Shown: positions 11,950 to 25,183, counted from the first letter of the stretch. The stretch: DNA of 64,000 bases from Pestalotiopsis fici W106-1 (GCF_000516985.1 NW_006917097.1:3448593-3512592); one strand, 5' to 3'. Notes: generated by a model from the letters alone, not told the origin. Made by a program: numbers and translations.

Positions 11950-14900
11950 GACAGGAGATTGTGAGAACTGGGGTTATCAAATAAGCGTGTTAGTAATTAG
12001 AAAGCATCTTTGAAAGTAGAAATTGAGCCGAGATGATCAAGTCAAATTGGGCCATTTTGTATTTGGGCAACATGGATGGGTATATTGCTTTGAGATTTGG
12101 AAGTGACATGACATAATCAATGCGAATATGCACAAATTGATTAAACCCATGAGGAAAGAATGAGTGCAACCGATTCATTCAAGAGCTCCACCAGTTTTCG
12201 CCAGACTACTAAGTAGACTGAAGTTCTGGAAAAAGATCTGGTCTCTTGAGAGGTCCGCCTGGGTAGTGATGATCCAATACACTTCGTGACTCGAGAATAA
12301 CATCGTGATGAGTGCTTTTCTACATGGACATGATTCGTAGAATTACCAGCCAGGCCACAAAAAATATTATGGAACTACTAATTTGATGAGGTGGCCATAC
12401 ACTTCAGTTGGGATGGATAGTTTGATATCTTAGATCACATTGACAAGAAGCTTACTGGACTATCATGATCGGAACCGTGACCGACGTTCGTTCCGCCTTT
12501 GGCCTTAATAGTTCAGCAGAAAACTGTCCTATGACCTTATCATAATTCAGGCGTAGGTAAATGTCGGGTCAAACGCCGGGCAGACGGTGTGTCTCATAAA
12601 TGCCTCCACTTGGTCACCGTCGTCTTATCATGAACGGGCGGATGCATTGCTCCTGTGCAAATGGCTAGTATATGTCGGAGCGTTTCTTTTGCTCGCCATC
12701 GCCTCAATTGACGAAATAGCAAGGTTCCAAGGTCTGACCCAAAAAGCATTGTGACTGATCGTGCGATTCGTTACATTTATATTCCATTCGTCTTGATGTT
12801 TCCTGTGAAATGGATGAGTGGCCAAAAGTAGCTCGCCGAAAAGACTTTGCTTGGTGGAAGCGAGAATGTGCCGCAATCGAGCATCAATAGTTCCAGCGCT
12901 CCATCCACTTGTTGTTATTACCTCTGCAAAACATGATACGGTGGAGGACAGGGCTATCTGCAGGTACAGTCTCTGGAGGCGCCTAGACTGCATCCACAAC
13001 ATGACGGCTTTCACTCCTTCAGACATGATCGTGGGTGGAGTCGAGCTGAAAGTCCTAGAGCTAGGCCGAAAACTAACTCAAAGTCCGGTGGGAAAAAGGG
13101 CAGCTAGCGGGTCCATACTCTTTACTATTTTTCTGATCCAAGGTCATGCTTAAAAACTGAGTTGATTAAAACGTTGCGCGACTGGTAATAGCTTAATATG
13201 TGCACGGTTGCTCCATGTCAATGAGTTGGAAACTAGCTGCCACTTTGTCGACTGGTTTACGGCCGAATACAGCAAATTCAATCTAGCTTTATCCCTTCTT
13301 GCAATGCAATATCTCATTGTTTGTAAATCCCGTCGAGTGCGGATCAAACGAGGTCAACGGGCTGGGCGGGAAGGGGAAAAAAACAACTAAAAAAAAAAAA
13401 AACAACTTGGAAGCAGACAGGGCAGTGGCTTGCGCTGCAAACGCCATAGCTTTTGACAGGTCAGCTCACTCGGACAGTCATTTCGCACTCAGGCAGCCAA
13501 AGCTACCCGGACGACTGAGCTGAACGGGAAGAGGCGTCTGTTTAGTATTGGCGCGAGTAATGATGAGAGAATTCACGATGGACCTTTCCGTTGGACAATC
13601 GCCCCAAACTTCAATAGCGGGAATAAAAAAAAAGGCACAGACTAAGTGTCATAGTATCAGATCATATCATAAAATTTCTCAGCAATGACATACCCAATAC
13701 TCTCGGGGAAATATAGAATTGGGCTAACGTCGCTTCGGAAATGGGTCCAAAAGAGAGCCTGAGCCCTTCGGAGGATACTGAGCCCCACTAGGGCAGAGGG
13801 TTGTGGTTTGTGCTTTGAGACCCTGACGCTACCTTAGCAAGCGCATGGGGCGGCCGCTGCTGTTGCTATCCTGTTCCGCATTTTCCCAGGCACAAGAGAT
13901 GACATCTGGAGCCGCAGCAACAATTATGATTTGATGTGGAATGGCTGCCTGCCGTAATGTTGCCTACCAACTCAAAGACACTCCAAAGGAATACTCGTGT
14001 CAATTCAATGGCCCCACGATCGATCTACAATGGTGTTGTGCAGGAGATCTGGCTGCTTGGCGGCTTGACGTTGACATGCGAGCGTTGATCTTTCCTGATT
14101 GACAGAGTCTCCATTGAACAAGCTCTCCATCAGATTCCAGAGCCGCCCAAAAAATGTGACAGAAATGGCAGAGATCAACCCCTGAGGCGGCAGCACACCA
14201 CGTCTTTTCTTTGCGCTTCGGGTGAATAACCCGGCTCGCCAACAGCTACGCCGCAGACTGTCATGAATGGGCTCTGGCCAAGTTTCCCGCTAGGATGGTT
14301 CGACCCATGCCAAGCGGCCGGTCATTTACCCACTTGGTTCTGCAAATAGCTGGGCTCCCTCGCTGGGCGACCAATCATATGTGCGTGTGCCCTACTGTGT
14401 ATGCAGGAGGCATAATGCAAGTGTATCGAGCCTCGGCGTGCCTGTGCGCTATACCTGTTCCTGATGCCTTGCTTGCCCAATATTGACTTGTGGCGTGATG
14501 ACTTCTGCATCGATGAGGGGAATACTGACCAGGGACTTGTCTAGTCCAGGCATCGTGGCCATGCCGGGCCCTTTGATACATCACAAACATAGAATGGATA
14601 TGTGACCAAGACGGTACCGGCAGAGCCTGTGCTGCATGGCCTGGCAGAACTAGAACCCACAAACCTCATCGAAAGCTCATTTGCGTTGTGGATTACTTAG
14701 ACACCCGGCGAATGGATTTGGCAATGCTCGCGGTTCGGGCGAGGGCATCGGACTGTATGGCACAGCCGAGCAGGCGGCTTTATCTTGACTGGACCGCTGC
14801 CGGAATATTCTTCATCTTCTTTCCCTTCTTTCCTGTCTTCACTCCGTCATCAAGCAGTCAAGACGACAATACACGGCCTATACAGCCAGCCGTTGCAGCC

Positions 14901-15020
14901 TTTTTGGTTTGCGTCCCTTCTTTGATCTAGTCGATCGTTGTCACTCTTTGCGGTTTCGGCCACATTACAGTCATTCCCATACCACGGAGTAATTTATAAT
15001 CAATTAATTCCTTGTTCAAG
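11950..15020. other. Intergenic, about 3.1 kb before chitinase gene
   Basis: No supported gene. Open frames near 12.6-13.1 kb overlap on both strands and lack recognisable features. An A-rich run lies near 13,378-13,402. The stretch just before 15,021 should be the chitinase promoter and leader; pyrimidine-rich sequence appears at about 14,808-14,850. Confidence 0.5.
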
Positions 15021-17634
15021 ATGTTGAGCAAGTCAGTTATTGCGGCCGCTGTCCTGTCAGCGGCTCCGGTCTTGGCCACCACCCAGTTGAGCGCCTACTG
15101 GGTAAGTCGAATACTACCATGCCGGTGATCTGCGTGACGATATACTGACACATGGTATAGGGCCAGAATGGAGACGAGAACGAGAGACTGAGGGACTTCT
15201 GTGACACCACGGCACTTGACTACGTTACCCTTGCCTTTGTCAACAGAGCCCCCAAGTCTGTTGGCGACCTGCCCGGCACCAACTTTGCCGCCCACTGCGC
15301 CGGCACAACTTACGATGATTCGAAGCTCCTGAGCTCTTGTACCTATATCCGAGAGGACATCACGTACTGCCAGGGTCAGGGCAAGAAGATCCTCCTGTCG
15401 ATTGGTGGCGTGTTCAGCGCCGAGAACTTGGTGTCAGACACAGTGGCGGCCGTTACTGGTACCACAACCAGTGACTACAGCCTTCCGGATAACGAGACTG
15501 GAGAGTGGTTTGCTGAGTACCTCTGGGGTGCATTCGGCCCCAAGACGGATGACTGGGCCTACGAGCGTCCTTTCGACTATGGCACCGTCAGTGTTGAGGT
15601 TGACGGTTTCGATTTTGACATTGAGAAGAAGTTTGACAACCAGGAACCTTACGTCAAATGTATCAACAAGCTCCGCGACCTCAGCTCCGGACACGGCAAG
15701 ATCATCTCGGCCTCCCCCCAGTGCCCTGTCGGTGATGACAACGAGTACTTCCAGATGCGTGACATTCTGATGGGTGCCACCTTTGACAGGATTTCGATCC
15801 AGTTCTACAACAATGGACAGTGCGAGGGTGACGAGTTCAACTTTGCCGCTTGGGTTGAGTGGCTTGCAGGTACTTGCAACAACAAGGCCGAGCTGTACAT
15901 TGGTCTTCAGGCCATCCCTGACGGTACCCAAGGTTCGACTGGCTACGTTGAGCCTGAGGACATTTCGGCTCTCGTCTCCGTGGCTAGCACTTACTCATAC
16001 TTTGGTGGTATCATGCTTTGGGATGCCAGCTACGCCTCTACCATTGTTGCCTCCTCGGGCAAAAGTTACCTCTCCAGCTGCGCCTCTGCTATTGGCAAGA
16101 CCGTGACCACCATCACGACCTCTGCTACTACCCAGTCTGCTACCTCTTCGTCTAGCAGCTCCGCCTCGACTTCGAGCACTGTGACCACCACTTCCAGCTC
16201 CGCCGCTGTTACCACATCCAGCTCCGAGTCTGTTAGCAGCACCTCGTCTTCTGCTGCTACCACTTCGAGCACGGAATCTGCCAGCAGCAGTTCTTCTGCC
16301 TCCACCAGCTCTGATACTCTTACGACATCGAGCTATGAAGCAGTCAGCACCACCTCGTCGTCTGCTTCCAGCAGCAGCTCCACCGAGTCTTCCAGCAGCG
16401 CCACTGCTTCCTCAGGCAGCTCCTCATCTGCTGACTCCACTAGCAGCACTTACTCTGCTTCCTCTTTCATCAGCTCCTCGGTTCCTTCTTCTAGCATCCC
16501 CGCTACTTCCAGCATTGCTAGCTCGAGCGCCGCCATCACGAGCAGTGCTGCCTTGTCCTCCACCTACAGCCAGTCGGCTCCTGTTACTACATCGGCTTCC
16601 ACTAGCACTGATGACGACGACGTAAGTCTCAAATAACTAGACCTAAATGACGAGAGCCATGTGATTGTACGAATGCTAACCAATTATTTTAACAGTCCTG
16701 TGACGAGGAGACCGACGACGAGGCCCTCCCCTCTTCCACCGGATCATCCTCTGTCTACCCTACGCTTGTTCCTACCGGCTACGTGACTGGCTCTCCTTCC
16801 GGATACCCCTCTGGTAGCCCGTCGGGATACCCAGCTGGCCCCTACGGCAACGGAAGTGTTACCAGCGCGGTCGAGTACACCACCAGCACCGTTTACAGCA
16901 CCAAGGTCTACACCGTCACCTCGTGTGCCCCCACTGTGACCAACTGCCCTGCCAAGCTTGGCTCAGTCACCACCGAGATCGTCGCCGTCTACACCACCGT
17001 CTGCCCCGTTACCGCCACCGAGACTGGCGTTGCCTCGTCCACTGCTGCTAAGCCTACTGAGGTGACCTCCGCCAGTGATGTCGAGTATACTACTAGCACT
17101 GTCTACAGCACCAAGGTCTACACTGTTACCTCGTGCGCTGCTACTGTGACTGACTGCCCCGCCAAGATCGGTAAAGTTACCACTGAGGTTGTTGCTGCTT
17201 ACACGACGGTTTGCCCCGTCACTGCAACCGAGACTGGAGTCGCTACTGCTCCCACCGCTCCTGGCAGTGGCTCGAAGGCATACTCTACAGTCCCTGCTGG
17301 CGGTAGCTACTCTGTTTCCTCCGCCGTCCCCGCCGGTAGTGCTTCCAAGTCCTACTCTGCCATTCCTGTCAGCAGCTTCACCACCTACCTGAGCGCCCCC
17401 ATCTACCCTACGGGCAAGTCCAACAGCACAGTTGCCGCTTCGGGTACCGTCAAGCTGTCGAGCTCGTCTAGCGCTGCCGCGACTAGCAGCCTCGCTCTCT
17501 CGACCAGCAAAGCTTCTGCCGCCACCACTGCTCCTATCTCTGCAGTGACCACGGCACCTGCCACTGCCGGTGCAGCGAAAGCTATGGTCAGCTTCGGTGC
17601 CGCTCTGGCAATGGTGATGGCTCTGGCGATTTAG
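15021..17634 (+). CDS. GPI-anchored GH18 chitinase (class III, cell-wall)
   Basis: Endochitinase that cleaves beta-1,4-GlcNAc chains, probably in wall remodelling. Exons 15021-15101, 15161-16621 and 16696-17634 give about 826 residues. Order of parts: signal peptide (residues 1-19, ending in VLA); GH18 barrel from about 22 to 335; Ser/Thr-rich region from about 350 to 515; acidic Cys-containing patch; two 53-residue tandem repeats; another Ser/Thr-rich stretch; and a C-terminal hydrophobic tail (MVSFGAALAMVMALAI) typical of a GPI signal. The catalytic motif DGFDFDIE matches DxxDxDxE with the acid Glu present, so it should be active. The layout resembles yeast Cts1 and class III fungal chitinases, but with a GPI tail. 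The first intron falls right after SAYW, before GQNG, a common position in this family. Confidence 0.93.
16870..17028 (+). repeat. Chitinase C-terminal repeat, copy 1
   Basis: Encodes a 53-residue unit starting VEYTTSTVYSTKVYTVTSC and ending TATETG. The second copy begins 210 bp downstream, in frame and of equal length. Units of this YTTSTVYSTK...CP type are seen in fungal wall and adhesin-like proteins. Confidence 0.85.
17080..17238 (+). repeat. Chitinase C-terminal repeat, copy 2
   Basis: Second 53-residue unit, nearly identical in protein to copy 1, with all three Cys conserved but many synonymous differences (for example TAT ACT ACT for TAC ACC ACC). The duplication is therefore old and maintained by selection on protein. 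Confidence 0.85.
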
Positions 17635-17931
17635 AGTCTCCAGTACCGGACTTGGGGTTTCTTTTTCATCTTCAGCATATGGTTTCACTCGGGATAAGGA
17701 CAAGGTGCATCATCAGCCAGCACGTTCCACTAGCATAATCATGCATATTTCTTGAATAAAAACAAATCTTGACAAATATATTCTTCCCACAGCCATGAAA
17801 TGACTTTCTCATGTTTGCATTCCCAACCTTCAATGTGCACATTTGGTCACTTATGAGAAACCTACAACTGATCTCCTGTTTCGAATGAAAGTTATTAGCT
17901 TCATGATCTCATAAATCCACTCGGCTTCAAC

Positions 17932-19599
17932 TTACGGCTGGTAAGGCTCCTCAAGGAATGCAATCTCATCTTTGCTAAGCTCCAGGTCCAGTGCCGCAAT
18001 GGTATCTTCGAAGCGCTCCATCTTGGATATACCTATGATGGGAGCTGCGACGACGTCCTGGTGGAGGACCCAAGCTGTGGTATCGGGATTAGAAGAGAAG
18101 AAGGAGGGCTCGTCGTCACACATGTGGGTTTGTCTTACCCAGTGACACTTGTGCCATCGACACGCCCCTCTTCTTAGCCAAGTCTTCCACGCGACGATTA
18201 ATCTCTTTTTCCCAATCCACGTTGAGAATAGCTTCATCATGGTATGCATCGGATGTCTGAGCCAAATTGAACACCAGTCAGCGATAATATGTACCAAAGC
18301 CGACTTTCTGTCACATTTTATACGCACCGAGCGGACAGTATCATAAGCTTGCTGCAATGGTCGCGTCAAGTCTGTGACAAGTCATGAATTGAGTAAACGA
18401 GTAACACCAACAGAACCACGACGAGGAAAGAACTCACGGCCTTTGGCCATTGGGCTCCATGGCGTGCTACCGACGCCAAGATGCTTGAGCAACGGCATCA
18501 TTTCTCGTTCTTCCTCGCGATAGAGAAGATTATAAAAGTTTTGACAATTGATGAATGGTGTAAGATTGTTTGCAATCGCAAAGTCTGGATGAGCAATGTT
18601 AGCCCAACGAACCAGCTTTAAGCATGGAACCCAGACAACTTACTCTGCATTGCATGAAATTGCCATGCCCAGCAGCTGCTCATACCAATGTATCGCACGT
18701 AGCCGGCCTGTACAACATCGTGTAACGCTCGCATAGTCTCCTCGATCTAACAGTATGAATTAACATTCTGGCGTTTTTTGTATTGGCAGATCACAAGCAT
18801 TGCTTACAGGAGTTTCGTAGTCAAAACGGTGCAACTAATCCCACGTATTAGCTTGATTAGTTCCAGAACTGCAAGGTGTATTACCTGAAGAATATCAATG
18901 TAATCGGTCTGTAGCCGTTTCAAGGCAAGCCGGACATTATCGAAGATGTGCTAAAATGAATTGTATAAGTAGCTGCCCAGAACAAACGGCAGCTAGTGCC
19001 TACCTTTCGATTGTTGCCGGCGGTCAGGGTAAGGCCCGCTGGTCCCTGTGTCGAGGAATCGCCCACAGGAAAGTATGACTATGTACCAAGTCAGTCTACA
19101 CAATCAATGTTCAGGTAGTAGAGGAGGAGGAAGAGGTTCCGACTTTGGTCATGACTACAACTGCTTCTCTTGGAACCGTCTTCAAGAATTTCCCCAGTAT
19201 CTCTTCGCTCACTCCATTGCAGTAAAAGTTGGATGTATCAAAGGTGTTGAATCCAAGTTCCCAGGCTCTCTGGTGAATATTTAGCGCCGCGTATACCCAT
19301 ACGACGTTAAATGGCAGGGTTCGGTACTGACCTGCAAATGCTTCAAAGCCTCTTCCTCTTCAACCCGCCAAGCCACATCGGATTTGATCCCATACGTAGC
19401 CATGCCCATGATCAGGCGTGATACCTACAGAAGCCCCCAAAAGTGTCAGATTTTCTATCCATGTGTCAATTCAGCTACCATGATTGACGCTGACCTTTAG
19501 ACCACTTTGTCCCAATCTGACATATTGCATCTTGGGAGCTGGCTTCGAGTGGCCATACTCCACGGGTACAGTGCGCCCCTTGAAATTAGTTCTCAACAT
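17932..19599 (-). CDS. Aldo-keto reductase (NADPH, many introns)
   Basis: NAD(P)H-dependent aldehyde/ketone reductase of the AKR fold. About ten short exons can be followed from the Met at 19599 to the stop at 17932; all joins checked keep frame, so the gene looks intact. Conserved parts in order: QYVRLGQSGLKVSRLIMG, NTFDTSNFY (catalytic Asp and Tyr), VVVMTK (Lys), ILQLHRFD (His), and the C-terminal cofactor segment VVAAPIIGISKMERFED. It resembles the YajO/versiconal-reductase-like subgroup used for diverse carbonyl substrates. It ends convergently with the chitinase gene, 297 bp away. The internal Met at 19530 (MQYVRLG) is a second possible start. The substrate is unknown. Confidence 0.85.
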
Positions 19600-20618
19600 G
19601 GTGATTGAAATGTAATGGTATGAATAGAAAAAGTCACTGGTGTCAAGTAAAGGCACAACACCTATTCATAACAGATATGTTGCAGTTTCTACGAGACTTG
19701 TAGATCCTAAAAAGCCATACGAATATATCACAAGAATTTCCTACATACACTCCAATGTTGGGCTGCTTTGGTGTACGGGCTCCAGGACGAATATTCACTC
19801 CCGCCTCGAGCCTCTCCACCACGAGCGGAAGCGCACTCCTGGTCAGCGGTCTGCCGCCTACCCGCCAGCATGGCCGGGACGAGCAGGGAAAGGGAAAAGT
19901 GCTGAGCTTCACACCAGATCCACCTTTACAGCTACATAGTATACATGGTTACCCCAGGTTTTCCCCAGATCTACGACTGAGAACGAGTAAGGCCGGTAGC
20001 CACTAAGACGTCATGCATACCTTCAGGGACGCAGCAGAAATGATAGCTTCCATGTCTAGGGAATCGCGTAGAGTGAAGCGAAATAAAATCGTTTGATGTT
20101 GGTCTAGACGCATTGTTTACCCATTTCCTGGCGATAAATCAGGTCAGGGTTCTGCAAACGACTCGGGTACAATACCATGCCAGTAAGAGCAGGATAAGAT
20201 GAGCCGGCAAATGACGGAAAACTCCCCCGGACGTCTGTTAAGTTGCAATTTCTCGTCTTGTCCGATGCGAGCCTTGCCCAGATTTTCAAAAAATGATTGG
20301 ACACAGAATCGGATGGGATATAGCAAGCCTATGTAGTGTCTTGCTGGTTGGTGATCAAAGGACTCCAACAAGGTTTGATCGAGGGCAGCTTTGGGCAACT
20401 CACAGCGAGTACATAAGCTCACTACGCGTCTAGTATAATATAAATATAGTAATGAAATCAAAGCTTCATGAGACCTTGATCGCCATCTCAAGAAATACTT
20501 CGTTCAATGAAGCCCACGCTTTAGGAAAATAATAGCACTACCTATGTTCTATTAGCTTCCACACATCCTATTATATGATAGATTACCTGATACCACGTTA
20601 TTCACATCCTGGAGCATT
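19600..20618. other. Divergent intergenic region, AKR / sugar transporter
   Basis: Lies between the starts of the reductase (minus) and the first sugar transporter (plus), so it holds both promoters. No coding exon was recognised. I did not find the GCGGGGTA motif that marks several promoters further right. Confidence 0.55.
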
Positions 20619-22670
20619 ATGACCATCTCTCGCCCTGAGCAATCCGTGACGGCCAGCTTCCGAGACGTGCCGAATAATACCAATAAATATTGGTGGTTCG
20701 ATGCAAGTGCGTAATGCCACATGGTGGAATCCTCCGCCATCCAATTCTACGCTAATGTCTATTCATTAGGCCTTCGCATCAATGTACTTCACTGTGTCGG
20801 TCTTTGTGGCACCCTCTTCTTCAATGGATGTAAGTCGAGTCTTTGACGGCGAGAAACCTCGTTCTAGCTTTGCAAAGCTCATTTAATACTACAATTACAG
20901 ATGACGGAAGTCTATTTAATGGTCTTCAAAGCATCAGTCAATGGCAAGAATATTTTGGATACCCAGACCCATCGACATTGGGTCTGATGAACTCTGCTGG
21001 ATTTCTGCCTGGGTTGATTGCCAGTTTCTTTGGCGATGCAATTGCTCGGTACCTCGGACGCCGCTGGAGTGTCTGGATTGGCTCAATGATCACTGTCCGT
21101 TGCATTACCCTTTTAGAAGTTGACAATCAAAACAATCTACTGATACAGATCATACACAGGCGGTTGGGGCTATTGTCATGGGCATCTCTGCAAATGTTGG
21201 CGTGTTTTGTGCAGGCCGCGCCATCACTGGATTCGGTACCTCTACTGCTGTAGCCGTCGCACCGACTTTACTGCAGGAGATATCCCACCCTCGGATCCGG
21301 GCGCAAGTATCGGGATTCTGTAGGTTAATTTTTCTTTTGATGAAATTCTTATTGCTGACTCCTCTCTAAGATACTTGCATATACTACATTGCAGCCATTC
21401 TTTCCGCTTGCGTCTGTCTTGGATGCATGAATCTGGTTGGCGAGAATTCTTGGAGAATACCATGTTTCCTTCAATTAGTCGGACCTATCGCAACCTTGCT
21501 GTTGACTGTCACTATCCCAGAATCACCCAGAGTATGTATAACCACTGCATCGAAATTCAACCTGTTGTTTATGGCTGATGGTATGTCTTTCCAAGTGGCT
21601 CATCCTCCATGGTCATCACGAAAAGGCTCGAAAAATTCTAGTTGTACACCATGCAAATGGCAAGGACGATGATCCGCTCGTCAACCTTGAGTATAGAGAA
21701 ATCTGCGCTGCTCTGGACGAAGAAGCGGTCAAGAAGCAGACACGATACTTGGATCTGGTTAGGGGTCGGGGAAATATTCACAGATTAGCGATCGCGCTGA
21801 TTATTGCCGTGGGCACCAACTGGGTGGGCAACGGTATCGTATCATACTATCTCAGCCCTATCCTAGCGTCTCTGGGAATCCATTCGACCTCAACGCAACT
21901 CGAGATCCTAATCGGTCTCCACGTCTGGAATCGTAAGTGCTGGAAATATACCAGGAATCCGCCAATATGGACACTAACATCGAGCAGTGATTGTGTCAAC
22001 TCTGGCAGCGTTTTATGCTGACCATGTCGGTCGGCGGCCCCTTTGGCTGTCGTCTACCGGTGGCATGCTCGTCATGTTTTGCATTGTCATGGGCCTTTCG
22101 GCGGGTTATGACAAGACACAAAATACTGCGATTGGCGCGGCAGCGATTCCCTTTCTCTTTCTCTTCTATGGCGCTTACGACCTCGCATGGACGCCCCTTG
22201 CCTACTCGTCAGTCAGCTCCTCAAATGATACCTGGCAATGATTCACTAACGTAGAGAAACCTTTGCTTTAGATATCCTGTCGAGATCTTTCCATTCTCCT
22301 TGCGAACCAAAGGTCAAGCTATTTTCATTGCTACACAGACTTTGGCTGTCTCTGTCAACACTTGGGTCAACCCCATTGCTCTCGATGCTCTTGAATGGAG
22401 ATAGTAAGTCAATTAATCCGATATACACTCAAGTGATGAAAATCTCACCAGAATCAATTATCTAGTTATGCTGTGTATATCGCGATACTGGCTGTTCTGC
22501 TCGTCGTAATATACTTTCTGTTTCCGGAGACCAAGAATCTAACACTTGAAGAGATTTCCTTGGTATTTGACAAGGAATCGGCTGTCAAGGCTGCTCGAGA
22601 GTCGCCATCGGCAGATGTGGAGCGCGTGCTTAGCATTCGCGAAGACTCGGCCGACAAGACTAGTGAGTGA
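20619..22670 (+). CDS. MFS sugar transporter (hexose/lactose-permease type)
   Basis: Twelve-helix sugar/H+ symporter of the fungal sugar porter family in the plasma membrane. Several exons run from the Met at 20619 to the stop at 22670. Visible markers: VGLCGTLFFNG followed by YDGSLFNGLQ (helix 1), a GRR motif in the loop after helix 2, PESPR joined across an intron to WLILHGHHEKA, VGRRPLW in the second half, and the PETKNLTLEEI signature near the C terminus. All joins checked keep frame. It is clearly paralogous to the transporter at 39.9-41.8 kb, sharing VPNNT and FNGYDGSLFNGLQ at the N terminus. Unlike that copy it has no internal stop. The substrate cannot be told from sequence; neighbours suggest a polyol or unusual sugar. 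Confidence 0.88.
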
Positions 22671-23102
22671 CGTGATTAAGGGCGAGGAGATCAGGTCATG
22701 GCGCGGGAGGAGGGCTTGGTCCAACCCAGCCTCGGAGGATCAATGAAAAGCTAGACGAGTAATGATCCGTAGTTAGAAAAGGAGGTCTTGACAGCTTCGA
22801 TTTGCATACTGGGTACTTTGGCAGACCAATCGTGGCTAGGCATAACTCATTTGTCCTGCTTCTAAATTGAAGGTTTAGTCGATCTTCCGAGGTCTCCATA
22901 CGCATTTCATTCATCGAGTTGTGGTACCCAAAGAACTGCGTGTTTTGTGGCGGGTAGTGTTAATTGAGACCATAGTATCGACATGGAACAATCAAAATAA
23001 ACGCTACTATTGGTACTACGTGTTTGATGATGCATCTCCACAAAGCAGTGTCATATCGTTCTACTGATCCATTCGTACGCCATTCTGTCTGTTCTCACGA
23101 CT
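22671..23102. other. Convergent intergenic region
   Basis: Shared 3' flank of the sugar transporter and the transaldolase-like gene. No gene seen. Confidence 0.6.
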
Positions 23103-24471
23103 TTATCGAAGCTTGGCCAATTCGGCTTCGATGGCCTCTTTGGCTTTCGCGTCCCCACCATTGAAAGCACCAAGTACATCCTTCATCTTCCTGACCACAG
23201 CCTTGTCCTTTTCCATATACTCTGCCAGAAGCTTGCCATTGTCGGCCAGATAATCAGCGTGGATATCCGCGAGTTGGCCATTCCACTCCTCCCCAGCCAG
23301 AGGATCAATATTTGCATGCCCCCTCAATCTTTCGGCCGTCTTGAAATTGGCATAGTACGGAGCTTGCTTCTTGGCAGGAGGATTCTTCAAGAATGGGTAC
23401 TTTTCGTATGCCGCATCGTCCAATGGAGTCTCTTGGAGTTCTTTGAGATGATGGGCGAGGATGGTAATGTGTTGACAGCCAAGCTCGGCCGTGGCCAGTA
23501 CCTCGCTGACGTTTGCGTTGCTACTTGGAAATTAATAAAAAAATTTCACGACATCTCAAGTATCATTGCACATACCTTGCAATGACAATAATGGGCTGGT
23601 CCTTGCCAGTCTCCTCGTACAGCTTCGTGTAAGCTTCGAGAACGTGAATCAGACGCGGCGCCATGGGATGCTGAAATCAACACAAGGCCAATTAGTATTG
23701 GTCAAGTTTCATCAGAAAGTGAGACTTTTGGGAGTGACATACCTCAAGGGCCGGGTCAGAGCCCTTGTACATGTGCGAATCATCTTCATATGCTGCAACC
23801 TCGTTGAAATACGGGCTGATGTACAGACAACCAGCCTGCGAGGCGGCAACCGCCTGTGGGAGGCTGAAGAGCGAGGTGCCGAGAACTCTGATGCCCTCCT
23901 TATTCAGCTGCGCCGCGGCGGCCATGGCGGGGCCGGTCGTGGATATCTTGATTGCGTATCGGTTTCGTCCGATGCCCACGTCTTTAAAGGCGCGATCGAA
24001 AGCATAACATGCTTCCAAGACTTTCTCTTTGCTGTAGACACGCGAAGGAGAAACTTGCACCAGCACGCGATTCGTGATGTTCTTTAGGTTATCGGCGCAG
24101 AACTGTACCATCTGCTCGTTGTATGCGCACGTTAGAGCTGCCCATCACGATCCTCAAGGGAGATGTTTAGGAGACTGACAACACGAGTAAACACTTCTTC
24201 CCAGCCCTGGTCGCCAAATTCCTTGGTCTTTGCCACAAGCATTTCGCGATACTCTGGCAAAACCATCGTGTTGGCGCAAATGACCTGGTTTGATGTCTCT
24301 GAGATACGATTAGTCATTTCATTCTAGGATCAATATTGGTAAATAAAAAGATTCCATACGATTGTGCGGCTTGAATGGCATGGCTGTCGACACACGGGGA
24401 TCGACTGCATCTACGTCGACATTGCAAATATCCTCGAGTGCCTCAAGCAGCGTTTTCGTTTTGGAGCCCAT
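23103..24471 (-). CDS. Transaldolase-family protein
   Basis: A TIM-barrel Schiff-base aldolase relative. Exons run from the Met at 24471 (MGSKTKTLLEAL) to the stop at 23103. The segment NRYAIKISTTGPA holds the Lys expected to form the Schiff base, followed by GTSLFSLPQAVAASQAG and YISPYFNEV, as in transaldolases. The usual N-terminal DATTNPSL motif is replaced by HNQTSNQVICANT, so the Asp that assists chemistry in classical transaldolase is missing at that place. The C terminus is extended by about 80 mostly helical, Lys- and Ala-rich residues. It may be a transaldolase-like or fructose-6-phosphate aldolase-like enzyme with altered specificity rather than the pentose-phosphate enzyme. It is divergent from the aldo-keto reductase gene at 25.2 kb. 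Confidence 0.8.
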
Positions 24472-25183
24472 GATGATATTCTAGCTATGCAATTCCCAGG
24501 TGCGATTGTAATTTTCGGTCGATTCTTGGTATTCCTGGATTTAGGCAGAGTATGTACGCACTGATCAAGGCTGGAGTACAAGTCTATATGACGGAGGCAT
24601 TGGCAAGTATAGCAACTTGTGTGTATGTGACATTTCAGGCCATGGCACGCCCCGCATGCGACCTGTTACCAAATTTGTTAACCCATCTTACCTGTGATGC
24701 CTGAGCTACCTTCACGAGATGGAGACAATAGAGGTGATCGAATATCTTTCCGCTAATCGCAGTAGCCAAGATTCCCGCATCCGCAGATTTCCTTTTCCCA
24801 TTATTCCTTGCATGAAATCTGGTCATGCCGATACGAGTTTGCCGCAAGCGAATCCACTAGCGTTTCCGCCTACCCGCCCTTCCGCAAGTGGGTAATACTC
24901 TGTTCTCTCCCTACTGGTCAGTCATCTTTACGTGAGTGGGGAGGCGGCATCGCATTGTATTGGACGCAATGTACGAGTCGAAAGCCTTGGTGCAGAATGT
25001 ACTGTGTGAGCAAGATACTGGCACTACAGAAACCGATCATCGCAGCCAAAAGAGGAAAAAAAGATGTTCATGCTTCTTGTGCACATAATAGTTAGGGACA
25101 AAACGCGAGCAGGTTGCTCTGCCAAAAAAACTTTAGTTTCAATTCGCGAAGTTGTAAAAGAACCAATTCGGATTGCTTCAAAC
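24472..25183. other. Divergent intergenic region, transaldolase-like / AKR
   Basis: Holds both promoters. A TACCCGCC string at 24871-24878 is one base away from the TACCCCGC motif found at other cluster promoters. No coding exon recognised. Confidence 0.5.

Noticed and set aside
12628..13153. Overlapping frames of 132 (minus) and 111 (plus) codons
   Set aside because: Mutual shadows without domain, splice context or coding-like composition.
16963..17703. 246-codon minus-strand frame opposite the chitinase repeats
   Set aside because: Ser/Gly/Arg-rich antisense shadow of Thr/Ser codons.
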